DNA from: Enterobacter hormaechei subsp. xiangfangensis
GTDB taxonomy: Bacteria; Pseudomonadota; Gammaproteobacteria; Enterobacterales; Enterobacteriaceae
Assembly: GCF_001729785.1 (NCBI RefSeq)
Contig: NZ_CP017183.1
Coordinates: 930,001-994,000, forward strand
Direction of reading: 5' to 3'
Length of the DNA: 64,000 bases
The position numbers and the translations under genes are program-made. Shown here piece after piece: positions 19,238 to 30,277 of the stretch (positions are counted from its first letter, which is position 1; each line of letters begins with the position of its first letter). Below the pieces are notes generated by a model. It was given only the letters and a program-made list of their open reading frames with translations, ran no database searches and had not been told where the DNA came from.

Positions 19238-19689
19238 ATTACACCTTATACGCGATGATTAAGCACGATATTAGTTTTGGACGAAGCATCAACCTCGTCG
19301 TTTGATGTGAGGCATCATACTGAATACCTGGTATAAGTCTTAATTAAATAGTCTGAACACACCTTTTCAGGCTGCATTTAAGATTTAAGTCTATATTTTT
19401 CAAGTGCTTACATGTTTTCTTAAATGGCCGATTTACGGGTTTTTGGGTTGTTGTTCTTCTGTTTTGTTAATGGGTGGTTATTTTTTTTCACTTGGTAATG
19501 CTATTGCAATTAACATAATGTTAAACATTGAAGGACTAAACTTTATAAGGTTGGAATAGAATGTTTCGATAAAAAGAAAATAGGGGGTGGGCGGGAACGT
19601 CAGATTCAGTGTGAATGTAAATATTGCTTATTTACCAGGTCGCGCATTAGGTTCTCGTACGACCTGGCTAAAGTAAACGACGATGTCCT
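19238..19689. other. AT-rich intergenic region, no gene seen
   Basis: About 450 bp of AT-rich DNA lies between the regulator gene start and the end of yafV. It probably holds the promoter of copy 2 and marks the right edge of the acquired block. In E. coli K-12 ivy lies next to yafV; I see no ivy here. Confidence 0.5.
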
Positions 19690-20466
19690 TTATTTATTTT
19701 CTATGCTAAAACGATCGGCATCCTGCCAGGCCGGAAACTTCTCGCGATATTCCGTTAGCGCAGTTAACGAAAGCTCGGCGTCAATTCGCGTGGCCTGATG
19801 CGGCTCGGCTGTAGCAATAATTTCTCCCTGCGGGCTTATTACCCGGCTGTCGCCGCGATAATGGTGTCCGTTACCATCCGTGCCTACGCGGTTACATCCC
19901 ACAATATAAGCCTGGTTTTCAATTGCCCGCGCCGTTAATAACGCCTGCCAGTGAAGTGAACGTGGCGCAGGCCAGTTGGCAACATACAGCGCCAGGTCGT
20001 AATCGTTGCGGTTGCGGGACCAGACGGGGAAGCGCAGGTCATAACAGACCAGCGGCAAAATACGCCAGCCGCGCCATTCAAACACCACGCGTTCGTTTCC
20101 GGCTACATAATGTTGATGCTCATCCGCCATGCGGAACAGGTGGCGCTTATCGTAGAAATGCACCTTTCCCTCTGGCTCGACCAGCAGGAAGCGGTTAACC
20201 GGCCCGCGTTCGGTCTGGAGGGCGACGCTACCGGCAATCAGCGCGTTTGTCTCCTGCGCTTTGGCGTGCATCCAGGCCACAACCTCGTCCTGCGGCATCG
20301 ACTGTTTTGCAGCCTCCATCGCAAAACCCGTGGTGAACATCTCCGGCAGGACAATCACATCGCGACCGCTAATCTCTTCGAGCTGGCGATCGAAATGGCG
20401 AAGGTTGGCTGGACCGTCCATCCAAACTAAAGGCTGCTGCAAAACAGAAATCTTCAAACCAGGCAC
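19690..20466 (-). CDS. yafV: Omega-amidase YafV
   Basis: A 258-residue nitrilase-superfamily hydrolase. The catalytic Glu-Lys-Cys triad is visible as E42 (VLPEMF), K107 (FYDKRHLF) and C141 (LVCYDLRFP). The enzyme deamidates alpha-ketoglutaramate and alpha-ketosuccinamate, the omega-amides left by transamination of glutamine and asparagine; it acts in the cytoplasm. Gene order yafV-fadE-gmhA-yafJ-yafK matches E. coli, and the sequence is close to the E. coli protein. It is the first core gene to the right of the secretion region, so this is the junction between accessory and conserved DNA. Confidence 0.95.
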   Translation of the reverse strand: MPGLKISVLQQPLVWMDGPANLRHFDRQLEEISGRDVIVLPEMFTTGFAMEAAKQSMPQDEVVAWMHAKAQETNALIAGSVALQTERGPVNRFLLVEPEGKVHFYDKRHLFRMADEHQHYVAGNERVVFEWRGWRILPLVCYDLRFPVWSRNRNDYDLALYVANWPAPRSLHWQALLTARAIENQAYIVGCNRVGTDGNGHHYRGDSRVISPQGEIIATAEPHQATRIDAELSLTALTEYREKFPAWQDADRFSIENK

Positions 20467-20532
20467 GATACCGACTCCTTAAAAGATCGCTTTTTGACAC
20501 TGTAGCACGTCATTACGAGAAAATGTGGCATT

Positions 20533-20558
20533 AAAAAACCCCGCACGGAGCGGGGTTG
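20533..20558 (-). terminator. Intrinsic terminator of fadE
   Basis: On the minus strand an AACCCCGCTCCGTGCGGGGTT hairpin (core CCCCGC/GCGGGG) is followed by a run of Ts. It lies 17 bases after the fadE stop and before the yafV start. Confidence 0.9.
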
Positions 20559-20574
20559 ATGGACGCTGAACGTC

Positions 20575-23019
20575 TTATGCGGCTTCAGGTTTGCGGTGCT
20601 TCTCCGGCAGCTTTACCGGCTGTGTCGCCAGCTCTTCTGGTTCGAAATCATCCACGTTAATACTGCGCAGACGGCTCTCTTCGGCTTTCACCAGAATCGC
20701 AGCTTCGCTGTTGTCGATGATGCCACCCGCCAGCGCCTGTTTTGCCAGCTCATCCAGTCGTGTAAACGGCAGATTTTTGCCCAGCTGTTTGCAGATCTTC
20801 TGGTGAATCGGGTCGGCGGCCATCACGTCCAGCAGCGCCTCTTCCAGCAAACCTACCGGGTTATGCGGGGTAGGTGCCAGATATTGACCCCGACCAATAC
20901 GAGAGCGGGTTGCGCTCGGTACCTGGAGGATCTTCGCTACCTTGTGATCCAGCTTGTCGGACGGCGCCAGGTGATGACGACCGGTCGGGAAGATCACGAC
21001 GCGCAGGGCACCTGCCACGAAGCGGTTCGGGAAGTTCGCCAGCAGGACGTCAATAGCCTGTTCTGCCTGATACAGCGCATCCTGTACACCCCAGTGCACC
21101 AGCGGCAGATCCGCTTCCTGACGGCCTTCGTCGTCGTAACGTTTTAGAACCGCAGAGGCCAGGAAGATCTGGCTCAGCACGTCGCCCAGACGGGCAGAGA
21201 TGCGCTCGCGACGCTTCAGGCTTCCGCCAAGAACGGCCATCGAGACGTCAGACAGCAGAGCCAGGTTGGCGCTCAGACGGTTAAGGTGCTGGTAGTAACG
21301 TTTGGTCGCATCGCCGGTTGGCGTCGCGCTGGTCAGGCCGCGCGTCAGGCCGAGCCAGAAGCTGCGCACTTCATTGCTGCCCACGTGACCGATATGTTTG
21401 AACAGCAGCTTGTCAAAGGCATCCACGTCGTTATTCTGCGCGGCGGCCATCTCTTCCAGCACGTACGGATGGCAGCGAATGGCGCCCTGACCGAAGATCA
21501 TCATGCTGCGGGTCAGGATGTTTGCCCCTTCAACGGTGATGGCAATCGGAGCGCCCTGATAGCTGCGTGCCAGGAAGTTGCCTTCACCGAGCATGATCCC
21601 TTTACCGCCTGCGATATCCATTGCATCAATAATTGACTGCTGTGCACGGTGGGTACAGTGGTATTTCACAATTGCCGACAGCACGGCGGGTTTTTCGCCC
21701 AGCATAATTCCGTAGGTAATCAGCGAGGCTGCGGCGTCCATCACGTAGGCATTGCCCGCAATACGCGCCAGCGGCTCTTCGATACCTTCCATCTTGCCGA
21801 TGGAGATTTTGAACTGACGGCGGATATGCGCGTAAGCCCCAATCCCCATCGCCACCGATTTCAGACCGCCGGTTGAGTTCGACGGCAGGGTAATGCCGCG
21901 GCCCACAGACAGACATTCTACCAGCATACGCCAGCCCTGACCGGCCATTTTCGGGCCACCGATGATGTAATCAATCGGGACAAAGATATCCTGACCGCGG
22001 GTAGGACCGTTCTGGAACGGTACGTTCAGCGGGAAGTGACGGCGACCAATCTCAACACCTGGGGTCGAGGTTGGGATCAGCGCACAGGTAATGCCCAGAT
22101 CTTCTTCACCGCCCAGCAGTTTTTCCGGGTCAGAGAGTTTGAACGCCAGGCCCAGCACCGTGGCGATAGGCGCGAGGGTGATATAACGTTTGTTCCAGGT
22201 CAGGCGCATGCCCAGCACCTGCTGGCCCTGCCACTCGCCCATGCAAACCACGCCGGTATCGGGGATCGCGCCGGCATCAGAGCCCGCCTCCGGGCTGGTC
22301 AGCGCGAAGCACGGAATTTCCTGGCCACGCGCCAGACGCGGCAGGTAGTGATCTTTCTGCTCTTCTGTACCGTAATGCTGTAACAGCTCGCCCGGGCCTA
22401 AGGAGTTTGGCACGCCAACGGTAATCGCCAGGATCCCGGAGACACCCGCCAGTTTTTGCAGCACGCGAGCCTGAGCGTAAGCGGAGAATTCCAGACCGCC
22501 ATACTCTTTCTTAATGATCATCGCGAAGAAGCGATGCTCTTTCAGGTATGCCCACAGCTCAGGCGGCAGGTCGGCCATTTCGTGAGTGATGGCAAAGTCG
22601 TTTGCCATGCGGCACGCTTCTTCTACCGGACCATCAATAAAGGCCTGTTCTTCGGCGGTCAGACGCGGCTGTGGATAGTTGTGAAGCTTTTTCCAGTCCG
22701 GGTTGCCCTGGAACAGATCGCCTTCCCACCAGGTCGTACCGGCGTCAATCGCTTCTTTCTCTGTACGCGACATCGGCGGCATCACTTTACGGAATCCCCT
22801 GAACACCGGCACAGAGATCATCGACTTACGCATCGGCGTCAGGTTAAACGGCAGTAAAATGATGGCCAGGGGAACAAGAACCCAGATATTCCACAGGCCA
22901 GCGACGCCAAGTGCAGCCGTCCAGGCCAGAAGAATCAGGCTACTCAGGAATAAACTGACACGGTGATAGAACAACACACCGAGCAGTACAACGGTTGCGA
23001 GAATGCTCAAAATCATCAT
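20575..23019 (-). CDS. fadE: Acyl-CoA dehydrogenase FadE
   Basis: An 814-residue flavin acyl-CoA dehydrogenase, identical in length to E. coli FadE and near-identical along its sequence. Two hydrophobic segments at the N-terminus (about 1-55) anchor it to the membrane. The dehydrogenase region follows (for example [40 protein letters not shown]). It performs the first oxidation step of fatty-acid beta-oxidation and passes electrons to the quinone pool. It is a single-gene unit with a candidate FadR operator just upstream of its start and a terminator after its stop. Possible crosstalk with the ketosynthase cluster is not implied by the sequence. Confidence 0.97.
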   Translation of the reverse strand: MMILSILATVVLLGVLFYHRVSLFLSSLILLAWTAALGVAGLWNIWVLVPLAIILLPFNLTPMRKSMISVPVFRGFRKVMPPMSRTEKEAIDAGTTWWEGDLFQGNPDWKKLHNYPQPRLTAEEQAFIDGPVEEACRMANDFAITHEMADLPPELWAYLKEHRFFAMIIKKEYGGLEFSAYAQARVLQKLAGVSGILAITVGVPNSLGPGELLQHYGTEEQKDHYLPRLARGQEIPCFALTSPEAGSDAGAIPDTGVVCMGEWQGQQVLGMRLTWNKRYITLAPIATVLGLAFKLSDPEKLLGGEEDLGITCALIPTSTPGVEIGRRHFPLNVPFQNGPTRGQDIFVPIDYIIGGPKMAGQGWRMLVECLSVGRGITLPSNSTGGLKSVAMGIGAYAHIRRQFKISIGKMEGIEEPLARIAGNAYVMDAAASLITYGIMLGEKPAVLSAIVKYHCTHRAQQSIIDAMDIAGGKGIMLGEGNFLARSYQGAPIAITVEGANILTRSMMIFGQGAIRCHPYVLEEMAAAQNNDVDAFDKLLFKHIGHVGSNEVRSFWLGLTRGLTSATPTGDATKRYYQHLNRLSANLALLSDVSMAVLGGSLKRRERISARLGDVLSQIFLASAVLKRYDDEGRQEADLPLVHWGVQDALYQAEQAIDVLLANFPNRFVAGALRVVIFPTGRHHLAPSDKLDHKVAKILQVPSATRSRIGRGQYLAPTPHNPVGLLEEALLDVMAADPIHQKICKQLGKNLPFTRLDELAKQALAGGIIDNSEAAILVKAEESRLRSINVDDFEPEELATQPVKLPEKHRKPEAA

Positions 23020-23042
23020 AAAGAAAAGCTCCCTTGCTTGTA

Positions 23043-23060
23043 GGAGGTCTGACCACTTGT
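23043..23060 (-). promoter_or_regulatory. Candidate FadR operator of fadE
   Basis: On the minus strand the site reads ACAAGTGGTCAGACCTCC, close to the FadR consensus centred on TGGTCNGAC. It lies 25-40 bases upstream of the fadE start, as expected for repression relieved by long-chain acyl-CoA. Confidence 0.6.
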
Positions 23061-23258
23061 GATGATATGGTTGTAGTTGATGTCATTTCCTTTAGCAATG
23101 TGTTTACAAAATAATTACAACCTGGTTCACATTGTTCGCGTTTTAGCCGGCACAAAAAATCAAAACGCCGGACGATTCGCATGGCTTTAGCTTCTCGCTT
23201 TTACTGCTATCCGGTACACTCCACTGTGTTATTTCATCAATACTGAAGGATTATCCTC

Positions 23259-23837
23259 ATGTACCAGGATCTTATTCGTAACGAACTGAACGAAGCGGCG
23301 GAAACGCTGGCGAACTTTCTGAAAGATGATGCCAATATTCACGCTATTCAGCGCGCGGCGGTCCTGCTTGCCGACAGCTTCAAAGCCGGCGGTAAAGTGC
23401 TCTCCTGCGGTAACGGCGGTTCCCACTGTGACGCCATGCACTTCGCCGAGGAGCTGACCGGACGCTATCGCGAAAACCGTCCGGGCTACCCGGCGATTGC
23501 GATTTCCGACGTGAGCCACATCTCCTGTGTAGGCAACGACTTTGGTTACGACCACATCTTTTCCCGCTACGTTGAAGCCGTAGGCCGTGAAGGCGATGTG
23601 CTTCTCGGTATCTCCACGTCCGGTAACTCCGCTAACGTGATCAAAGCGATCGCCGCCGCGCGTGAGAAGGGCATGAAAGTGATCACCCTGACCGGGAAAG
23701 ATGGCGGTAAGATGGACGGTACAGCGGACATTGAAATCCGCGTTCCACACTTCGGTTATGCCGATCGCGTTCAGGAAATTCACATCAAAGTGATCCACAT
23801 CCTGATCCAATTGATCGAAAAAGAGATGGTTAAGTAA
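23259..23837 (+). CDS. gmhA: Sedoheptulose-7-phosphate isomerase GmhA
   Basis: A 192-residue SIS-fold isomerase, the same length as E. coli GmhA (LpcA). Motifs [20 protein letters not shown] (phosphosugar loop and zinc ligands) and [10 protein letters not shown] are intact. It converts sedoheptulose-7-phosphate to D-glycero-D-manno-heptose-7-phosphate, the first step to the ADP-heptose of the LPS inner core, and is cytoplasmic. The gene is divergent from fadE; the 240-bp gap holds both promoters. An AAGGA lies about eight bases upstream of the ATG. It should be required for full-length LPS. Confidence 0.97.
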   Translation: MYQDLIRNELNEAAETLANFLKDDANIHAIQRAAVLLADSFKAGGKVLSCGNGGSHCDAMHFAEELTGRYRENRPGYPAIAISDVSHISCVGNDFGYDHIFSRYVEAVGREGDVLLGISTSGNSANVIKAIAAAREKGMKVITLTGKDGGKMDGTADIEIRVPHFGYADRVQEIHIKVIHILIQLIEKEMVK

Positions 23838-23843
23838 GACTTC

Positions 23844-23868
23844 GCTGGGGGGCGCCGGTGCCCCCCGC
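23844..23868 (+). other. GC-rich hairpin between gmhA and yafJ
   Basis: A GGGGGG/CCCCCC stem with loop cgccggtg lies directly after gmhA. There is no T-run, so it may be an RNA-stabilising or attenuating hairpin rather than a full terminator. Confidence 0.5.
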
Positions 23869-23885
23869 TGTTGTGGAGGTGATCT

Positions 23886-24653
23886 ATGTGCGAACTGCTC
23901 GGGATGAGCGCCAATGTGCCAACCGATATCTGCTTTAGTTTTACCGGGCTGGTTCAGCGCGGTGGAGGAACCGGGCCGCATAAAGACGGCTGGGGCATTA
24001 CCTTCTACGAAGGCAAAGGATGCCGCACGTTTAAAGATCCACAGCCCAGCTTTAACTCACCCATTGCCAGACTGGTGCAGGACTATCCTATTAAATCCTG
24101 TTCGGTGATCGCCCATATCCGCCAGGCCAATCGCGGCGAAGTGGCGCTGGAAAATACCCATCCGTTTACCCGTGAACTGTGGGGCCGTAACTGGACCTAT
24201 GCGCACAACGGGCAGCTCTCGGGCTATAAATCACTGGAAACCGGCAATTTTCGTCCTGTCGGTGAAACGGACAGCGAAAAAGCATTTTGCTGGCTGCTGC
24301 ACAAGCTGACCGAGCGCTACCCCCGTACGCCCGGCAACATGACCGCCGTTTTTAAATACATAGCGTCACTGGCGTCTGAGTTACGCGAGAAGGGCGTCTT
24401 TAATATGCTGCTGTCTGACGGGCGCTACGTGATGGCGTTCTGCTCGACAAATCTGTTCTGGATCACCCGACGTGCGCCGTTTGGCGTCGCCACGCTGCTC
24501 GATCAGGATGTGGAAATTGATTTTCAGAAGGAGACCACACCGAACGATGTGGTCACTGTCATTGCAACGCAGCCGCTGACGGGCAACGAAACCTGGCAAA
24601 AGATCATGCCAGGCGAGTGGGCGCTATTTTGTCTCGGGGACCGCGTAATTTGA
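23886..24653 (+). CDS. yafJ: Class II glutamine amidotransferase YafJ
   Basis: A 255-residue protein that begins [12 protein letters not shown], placing the catalytic N-terminal Cys (Cys2) exactly as in class II (Ntn) glutamine amidotransferases. Supporting motifs are [29 protein letters not shown] and [11 protein letters not shown]. The free glutaminase domain has no attached synthase domain, so its acceptor is unknown; E. coli YafJ is likewise uncharacterised. It follows gmhA on the same strand with a GGAGGTGAT ribosome site. Its 3' end overlaps the convergent yafK gene by about 30 bases. Confidence 0.93.
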   Translation: MCELLGMSANVPTDICFSFTGLVQRGGGTGPHKDGWGITFYEGKGCRTFKDPQPSFNSPIARLVQDYPIKSCSVIAHIRQANRGEVALENTHPFTRELWGRNWTYAHNGQLSGYKSLETGNFRPVGETDSEKAFCWLLHKLTERYPRTPGNMTAVFKYIASLASELREKGVFNMLLSDGRYVMAFCSTNLFWITRRAPFGVATLLDQDVEIDFQKETTPNDVVTVIATQPLTGNETWQKIMPGEWALFCLGDRVI

Positions 24654-25364
24654 CGCCAGCTGCGGCTGAACCACTTCATGGCTGAGCGGTTTACTCACCA
24701 CGTAACGGCCATTGACGATGGACACCACCGGCGGCTTATGGGTCTGCTCGAAGTAGTCATAGCCCGGTTTTAGCTGTTTCCAGAAATCTGTGTAAACAGA
24801 GTACTTATGGCGTGCCATGTTCGCATCCGTCATACGGAACGGATAGATGCTGACCTGAACATTCGGCTGACCGAAGACCAGTGCGCCCGTGACAAACTGG
24901 AAGATTTCATCAATGCCGGAATCCGTCATCGCATAACAGCCGACAGACACGCAGGCGCCGTGGATCATCAGGTATTTCCCTTCGTAACCGTGCGCACGGT
25001 CGAAGGCATTGGGGAAACCGATGTTAATCGCTTTATAGAAGCGGCTGTCCGGTTTTAGCTGGTTACGCTGAACGTTGTAAAACCCTTCCGGACTTTTGAA
25101 GTCACCCTGCCGCTGTTTCGGCCCCAGCCCGCCAGAATAGTTACAGATTTTGTAGCTATCGAGCAGCTGATACGTCTCGCCCATTTTGACAAACAGATCG
25201 AGTGTGCGCTCTTCCTTGAAGATTTGAATATAAACCGGGGATCCCATCAACTGCTGTTTATACTCTTTACTGATCGGCGTCGTTGAACTATTACTGCCAA
25301 GCAGCCCGGCAAACGACATGCACGGTATCAGAAGCATCGCAATGAACAATGCGATTTTACGCAT
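24624..25364 (-). CDS. dpaA: L,D-transpeptidase-family protein DpaA (YafK)
   Basis: A 246-residue exported YkuD-domain protein, colinear with E. coli YafK. A signal peptide ([19 protein letters not shown]) precedes the catalytic domain with [12 protein letters not shown] carrying the catalytic Cys. In E. coli this protein (DpaA/LdtF) detaches Braun's lipoprotein from peptidoglycan and influences other L,D-transpeptidases. I chose ATG 25364 because it gives the canonical signal peptide; an in-frame extension upstream adds 18 residues with no match. The gene converges on yafJ with overlapping ends. The 300-bp gap to nqrA holds divergent promoters and no other gene. Confidence 0.95.
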   Translation of the reverse strand: MRKIALFIAMLLIPCMSFAGLLGSNSSTTPISKEYKQQLMGSPVYIQIFKEERTLDLFVKMGETYQLLDSYKICNYSGGLGPKQRQGDFKSPEGFYNVQRNQLKPDSRFYKAINIGFPNAFDRAHGYEGKYLMIHGACVSVGCYAMTDSGIDEIFQFVTGALVFGQPNVQVSIYPFRMTDANMARHKYSVYTDFWKQLKPGYDYFEQTHKPPVVSIVNGRYVVSKPLSHEVVQPQLASNYAVPETK

Positions 25365-25664
25365 ACTACTGGTTCCTTGATAAAACAATGACCAACTTGC
25401 CAGAACGGCAAAAGACACCCGAAATCAGACTAATCTGGACAGGAGCGCTCACATTAGCACCGATGGAGATTTTCGCAAGAGCCAACCTTTGCGTTTACAA
25501 ATTAGTTTTACTTTATAACCCATTCACATTGTCCTGACTCCAGGAACTTTGCGCAATAGCTCGCATTTCGGCGCGCCAGACGGCGGATTTGCTGCCCCTG
25601 GCAGGGCCTAAAATGGTACACTCCGGTCTCTCTGGATTGTTGTTCATGGATACCTGCTAACCAC

Positions 25665-27008
25665 ATGTTTAGAATCAGAAAAGGACTCGATCTGCCAATC
25701 TCTGGCGTGCCTGAACAGCACGTTACCACCGGCGCCAGTATTCATCATGTCGCCATTGTAGGTGATGATTACGTGGGCATGCGTCCTGCGATGCTGGTAC
25801 AGGAAGGCGATCGCGTAATAAAAGGCCAGGCACTCTTCGAGGATAAAAAAAATCCTGGCGTTATGTTTACAGCCCCAGCCAGCGGCACCGTTGTTGCCAT
25901 CCATCGTGGTGAGCGTCGCGTCCTGCAATCGGTTGTTATTCAAATTGAAGGTGATGAGAAACGCGAATTTGCGCGTTTTGACGCCGCCGATCTCGCCACC
26001 CTCAGCCACGACGTGGTGCAGACGCAACTGCTGGAGTCGGGACTGTGGACGGCGCTTCGCACGCGGCCCTATAGCAAAACGCCCGTGCCAGGCACTGTGC
26101 CGGCCGCTATCTTCGTTACGGCCATCGACACCAACCCGCTCAGCGCAGATCCGCAGCCTCTTATCCTGGCGGAACGAAAAGCTTTCGATGCCGGCCTCGC
26201 CGTGTTAACACGCCTGACGCCGGGCAAAGTGCATGTCTGCCAGGCCTGCGGCGGTAAGCTGGGCGGTCATCCGCAAGGGCAGGTGGCCTTTAATGAATTT
26301 GCCGGCCCGCATCCGGCGGGGCTGGTGGGAACGCATATTCATTTCCTGGAGCCGGTAAGCCTGACGAAACAGGTCTGGCATCTTAATTATCAGGACGTGA
26401 TCGCTATCGGTAAGCTGTTCACCACGGGTGAGCTGTGCGCAGAACGCATTATTGCCATCGGCGGCCCTCAGGCAACCCAACCGCGTCTGGTTCGCACGCT
26501 GCTTGGGGCTGACCTGACGGCGCTGTTGGCTGGCGAAACGAAAGAGGGTGAAAACCGTATTATTTCCGGTTCGGTGCTGAGCGGCAGGCACGCGACAGGC
26601 CCGATGGCCTGGCTGGGTCGTTTCCATCTTCAGGTGAGTGTGGTGCTTGAAGGACGCGATAAAGAGCTGTTCGGCTGGGTACTGCCTGGCGCAGAAAAAT
26701 ACTCGGTAACCCGCACCACGCTCGGCCACTTCCTGCGTCATAAGCTGTTTAACTTCTCCACCAGCACCAACGGCGGTGAGCGCGCCATGGTTCCGATTGG
26801 CAACTACGAACGCGTGATGCCGCTGGATATTCTGCCCACCGTGCTGCTGCGGGATCTCCTGGCCGGTGATACCGACGGTGCCCAGGCGCTGGGCTGTCTG
26901 GAGCTGGACGAAGAAGATCTGGCGCTGTGTACCTATGTGTGTCCAGGTAAATACGAATATGGACCCGTATTGCGCGAGGTGTTAACCCGCATTGAGCAGG
27001 AAGGATAA
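25665..27008 (+). CDS. nqrA: Na+-translocating NADH:quinone reductase subunit A
   Basis: A 447-residue NqrA starting [18 protein letters not shown], with the expected [18 protein letters not shown] and [22 protein letters not shown] segment (here [19 protein letters not shown]). It forms the cytoplasmic quinone-associated subunit of the Na+-pumping NADH dehydrogenase. It is the first of seven tightly spaced genes (nqrABCDEF-nqrM). E. coli lacks this operon; its presence between yafK and dinB fits Enterobacter, Klebsiella or Serratia-type genomes. The upstream 300-bp region contains no other gene. Confidence 0.97.
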   Translation: MFRIRKGLDLPISGVPEQHVTTGASIHHVAIVGDDYVGMRPAMLVQEGDRVIKGQALFEDKKNPGVMFTAPASGTVVAIHRGERRVLQSVVIQIEGDEKREFARFDAADLATLSHDVVQTQLLESGLWTALRTRPYSKTPVPGTVPAAIFVTAIDTNPLSADPQPLILAERKAFDAGLAVLTRLTPGKVHVCQACGGKLGGHPQGQVAFNEFAGPHPAGLVGTHIHFLEPVSLTKQVWHLNYQDVIAIGKLFTTGELCAERIIAIGGPQATQPRLVRTLLGADLTALLAGETKEGENRIISGSVLSGRHATGPMAWLGRFHLQVSVVLEGRDKELFGWVLPGAEKYSVTRTTLGHFLRHKLFNFSTSTNGGERAMVPIGNYERVMPLDILPTVLLRDLLAGDTDGAQALGCLELDEEDLALCTYVCPGKYEYGPVLREVLTRIEQEG

Positions 27009-27010
27009 AC

Positions 27011-28246
27011 ATGGGCTTAAAACACCTCTTTGAAAAAATTGAGCCGCACTTTACCGAAGGGAAGCTCAAAAAGTACTACCCGCTGTATGAAGCGACAACG
27101 ACCATTTTCTACACGCCGGGTCTGGTAACGAAAGGCGCGGCGCACGTTCGCGACGCCATCGACCTCAAGCGAATGATGATTCTGGTCTGGTTTGCGGTCT
27201 TCCCGGCCATGTTCTGGGGGATGTATAACGTTGGGTTGCAAACTATTCCGGCGCTGCACCATATGTATGATGCAGAGCAGCTGGCGCAGGTGATTCGGTC
27301 TGACTGGCACTATCGTCTGGCACAGTCGCTGGGGGTGAGCTTTGCGGCAGATGCCGGCTGGATCAGCATGATGACGCTGGGCGCTGTCTTCTTCCTCCCC
27401 ATCTATATGACTGTCTTTATCGTGGGCGGTTTCTGGGAGGTGCTGTTCGCCATTATTCGCAAACATGAGATCAACGAGGGCTTCTTTGTTACCTCTATTC
27501 TGTTTGCGCTGATTGTTCCGCCAACGCTGCCGCTCTGGCAGGCGGCGATGGGGATCAGCTTTGGCGTGGTGATTGCCAAGGAGATCTTCGGCGGGACCGG
27601 ACGCAACTTCCTCAACCCGGCACTGGCAGGGCGCGCATTCCTGTTCTTTGCTTATCCGGCGCAAATCTCGGGCGACCTGGTGTGGACGGCAGCAGACGGA
27701 TTCTCCGGCGCGACGCCACTTTCACAGTGGGCGGCTGGCGGCGGCGAAACGCTGGTCAATAATGCAACCGGACAGCCTGTCACCTGGTTTGATGCGTTTA
27801 TCGGCAATATTCCAGGCTCCATCGGTGAAGTGTCTACCCTGATGATTTTGATCGGCGGGGCCATCATCCTCTTTGGCCGCGTGGCGTCCTGGCGCATTGT
27901 CGCTGGCGTCATGCTCGGGATGGTACTCACCGCCACGCTTTTCAACTTCATTGGTTCAGACACAAACCCGATGTTCTCCATGCCGTGGTACTGGCACCTC
28001 GTGCTGGGGGGCTTTGCGTTTGGCATGATGTTCATGGCCACCGATCCCGTCTCGGCTTCGTTTACCGACAGAGGTAAATGGTGTTACGGCGCGCTCATTG
28101 GGGTGATGTGTGTACTGATTCGCGTGGTCAACCCGGCTTATCCGGAAGGGATGATGTTGGCCATTCTGTTTGCCAATCTGTTTGCGCCGCTGTTCGACTA
28201 CCTGGTCGTGCGCGCCAACATTAAGCGGAGGAAGGCGCGTGGCTGA
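27011..28246 (+). CDS. nqrB: Na+-NQR subunit B
   Basis: A 411-residue membrane subunit with about ten hydrophobic segments. The [12 protein letters not shown] motif contains the Thr that takes covalent FMN through a phosphoester bond, added by ApbE. NqrB carries FMN and riboflavin and takes part in Na+ transport. It starts two bases after nqrA and overlaps nqrC by eight bases. No apbE gene is visible in the window, so the flavin transferase must be encoded elsewhere. Confidence 0.97.
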   Translation: MGLKHLFEKIEPHFTEGKLKKYYPLYEATTTIFYTPGLVTKGAAHVRDAIDLKRMMILVWFAVFPAMFWGMYNVGLQTIPALHHMYDAEQLAQVIRSDWHYRLAQSLGVSFAADAGWISMMTLGAVFFLPIYMTVFIVGGFWEVLFAIIRKHEINEGFFVTSILFALIVPPTLPLWQAAMGISFGVVIAKEIFGGTGRNFLNPALAGRAFLFFAYPAQISGDLVWTAADGFSGATPLSQWAAGGGETLVNNATGQPVTWFDAFIGNIPGSIGEVSTLMILIGGAIILFGRVASWRIVAGVMLGMVLTATLFNFIGSDTNPMFSMPWYWHLVLGGFAFGMMFMATDPVSASFTDRGKWCYGALIGVMCVLIRVVNPAYPEGMMLAILFANLFAPLFDYLVVRANIKRRKARG

Positions 28247-29033
28247 GATCAAAAATAACGACAGCATCAGCAAAACGCTGCTGGTGGTGCTGGTACTGTG
28301 TCTGGTTTGTTCCATTGTCGTGGCCGGTTCTGCCGTAGGGTTAAAACCTCTCCAGCAGGAACAACGAGCGCTGGATAAACAGCGTAACATCCTGGCCGTG
28401 GCTGGACTGATACAGGAAGGCATGACGAAGGATGACGTCGCAGCGGTGTTTGCCGAACGTATTACCGCACGGCTGGTGGATTTAAAAACCGGGGAGTTAA
28501 TGGATAAAGACCCGGCGAAATACAACCAGGCGCTGGCGCTAAAAGATCCGCAAATGAGCACCACGCTTGACGCCTCGCAGGATCCGGCAGGCATTAAGCG
28601 CCGCAGCAATGTCGCGGAGATTTACCTCGTCCGTGACGAGCAAAAACGCATTCAGAAAATCGTGTTGCCCATCTATGGCAACGGTTTATGGTCAATGATG
28701 TACGCCTTTGTGGCGCTGGATACCGACGGCCGTACGGTTAAAGGCATTACTTATTACGATCAGGGCGAAACGCCGGGGCTGGGGGGCGAAGTTGAGAACC
28801 CTAATTGGCGGGCACAGTTTGTTGGTAAAAAAGTGCTCGACGACAACGGCCAGCCTGCGCTGAAGGTGGTAAAAGGGGGCGCGCGTCCCGGCGATGAATT
28901 TGCCGTTGATGGCCTTTCCGGCGCCACGCTCACCTCAAACGGTGTGCAGCACAGCTTTGATTTCTGGATGGGTGAACTGGGCTTTGGTCCCTTCCTGAAG
29001 AATGTACGTGAAGGAGCGCTGAATAATGGCTGA
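28239..29033 (+). CDS. nqrC: Na+-NQR subunit C
   Basis: A 264-residue subunit with one N-terminal membrane segment ([20 protein letters not shown]) and a large periplasmic domain. [11 protein letters not shown] near the C-terminus carries the Thr for covalent FMN, matching the S(T)GAT rule. I chose GTG 28239, which overlaps the nqrB stop and has AGGAAGG just upstream; longer frames would start within nqrB and add residues with no family match. It overlaps nqrD by eight bases. Confidence 0.96.
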   Translation: MAEIKNNDSISKTLLVVLVLCLVCSIVVAGSAVGLKPLQQEQRALDKQRNILAVAGLIQEGMTKDDVAAVFAERITARLVDLKTGELMDKDPAKYNQALALKDPQMSTTLDASQDPAGIKRRSNVAEIYLVRDEQKRIQKIVLPIYGNGLWSMMYAFVALDTDGRTVKGITYYDQGETPGLGGEVENPNWRAQFVGKKVLDDNGQPALKVVKGGARPGDEFAVDGLSGATLTSNGVQHSFDFWMGELGFGPFLKNVREGALNNG

Positions 29034-29664
29034 TACGGGTGAACTGAAAGAAGTTAAAAAGGTGCTGATTGGCCCGCTGTTAGCCAATAACCCGATAACG
29101 CTTCAGGTGCTGGGGGTGTGCTCGGCGCTGGCGGTCACCACCAAGCTGGAAACGGCGGTGGTCATGACGCTGGCGGTAACGCTGGTGACAGCTTTTTCCA
29201 GCATGTTTATCTCAATGATCCGCCACCACATACCCAACAGCGTAAGGATCATCGTGCAGATGGCGATCATCGCCTCGCTGGTGATCGTGGTCGATCAGCT
29301 CCTGCGCGCCTTCGCCTATGAAACCTCGAAGCAGCTTTCGGTGTTTGTCGGCCTGATTATCACCAACTGTATCGTGATGGGGCGTGCTGAAGCCTATGCG
29401 ATGAAAATGCCGCCGCTGGCGAGCTTTATGGACGGTATCGGCAACGGCCTGGGTTACGGCGTAATCCTGTTGACGGTTGGTTTCCTGCGCGAACTTATTG
29501 GCAGCGGCAAGCTGTTTGGCATTCCGGTGCTGGATACGGTACAGAACGGCGGCTGGTATCTGCCGAACGGCCTGTTCCTGCTGGCCCCAAGCGCATTTTT
29601 CATTATCGGTTTGCTGATCTGGCTGATTCGTACGTTGAAGCCTGAACAGCAGGAAAAGGAGTAA
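29026..29664 (+). CDS. nqrD: Na+-NQR subunit D
   Basis: A 212-residue integral membrane subunit (six predicted segments) homologous to RnfE and Nqr[21 protein letters not shown] includes the conserved Cys in NC, which with NqrE coordinates the intramembrane iron centre. The gene overlaps nqrC and precedes nqrE by six bases. Confidence 0.96.
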   Translation: MADTGELKEVKKVLIGPLLANNPITLQVLGVCSALAVTTKLETAVVMTLAVTLVTAFSSMFISMIRHHIPNSVRIIVQMAIIASLVIVVDQLLRAFAYETSKQLSVFVGLIITNCIVMGRAEAYAMKMPPLASFMDGIGNGLGYGVILLTVGFLRELIGSGKLFGIPVLDTVQNGGWYLPNGLFLLAPSAFFIIGLLIWLIRTLKPEQQEKE

Positions 29665-29670
29665 CCGACA

Positions 29671-30267
29671 ATGGCTCATTACCTGAGTTTATTTGTGCGC
29701 GCGGTGTTTGTTGAAAACATGGCGCTCGCTTTCTTCCTGGGCATGTGTACGTTCCTTGCCGTTTCTAAAAAGGTATCGACGGCATTTGGTCTGGGCGTGG
29801 CAGTTACCGTTGTGCTGGGGCTTTCCGTTCCGATTAACAACCTGGTATTCAACTTCGTGCTGCGCGATGGCGCGCTGGTGGAGGGGGTTGATCTTAGCTT
29901 CCTGAACTTCATCACCTTTATCGGAGTGATTGCGGCGCTTGTTCAGATCCTGGAGATGATCCTCGATAAATACTTCCCGTCGCTGTACAACGCGCTGGGG
30001 ATCTTCCTGCCGCTGATCGCCGTGAACTGCGCCATTTTTGGCGGTGTTTCCTTTATGGTTCAGCGTGATTACAACTTCAGTGAATCGGTTGTGTATGGCT
30101 TCGGTTCCGGTATCGGCTGGATGCTGGCGATTGTTACCATGGCGGGGATCCGTGAAAAAATGAAATATGCCAACGTACCTGCGGGGCTTCGTGGCTTAGG
30201 GATCACCTTTATCACCACCGGCCTGATGGCGTTGGGCTTTATGTCCTTCTCCGGTGTGCAGCTATAA
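29671..30267 (+). CDS. nqrE: Na+-NQR subunit E
   Basis: A 198-residue membrane subunit homologous to RnfA and related to NqrD in inverted topology. [14 protein letters not shown] and [14 protein letters not shown] carry the conserved cysteines of the intramembrane iron centre. It lies in the operon between nqrD and nqrF. Confidence 0.96.
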   Translation: MAHYLSLFVRAVFVENMALAFFLGMCTFLAVSKKVSTAFGLGVAVTVVLGLSVPINNLVFNFVLRDGALVEGVDLSFLNFITFIGVIAALVQILEMILDKYFPSLYNALGIFLPLIAVNCAIFGGVSFMVQRDYNFSESVVYGFGSGIGWMLAIVTMAGIREKMKYANVPAGLRGLGITFITTGLMALGFMSFSGVQL

Positions 30268-30277
30268 GGGCTAACAA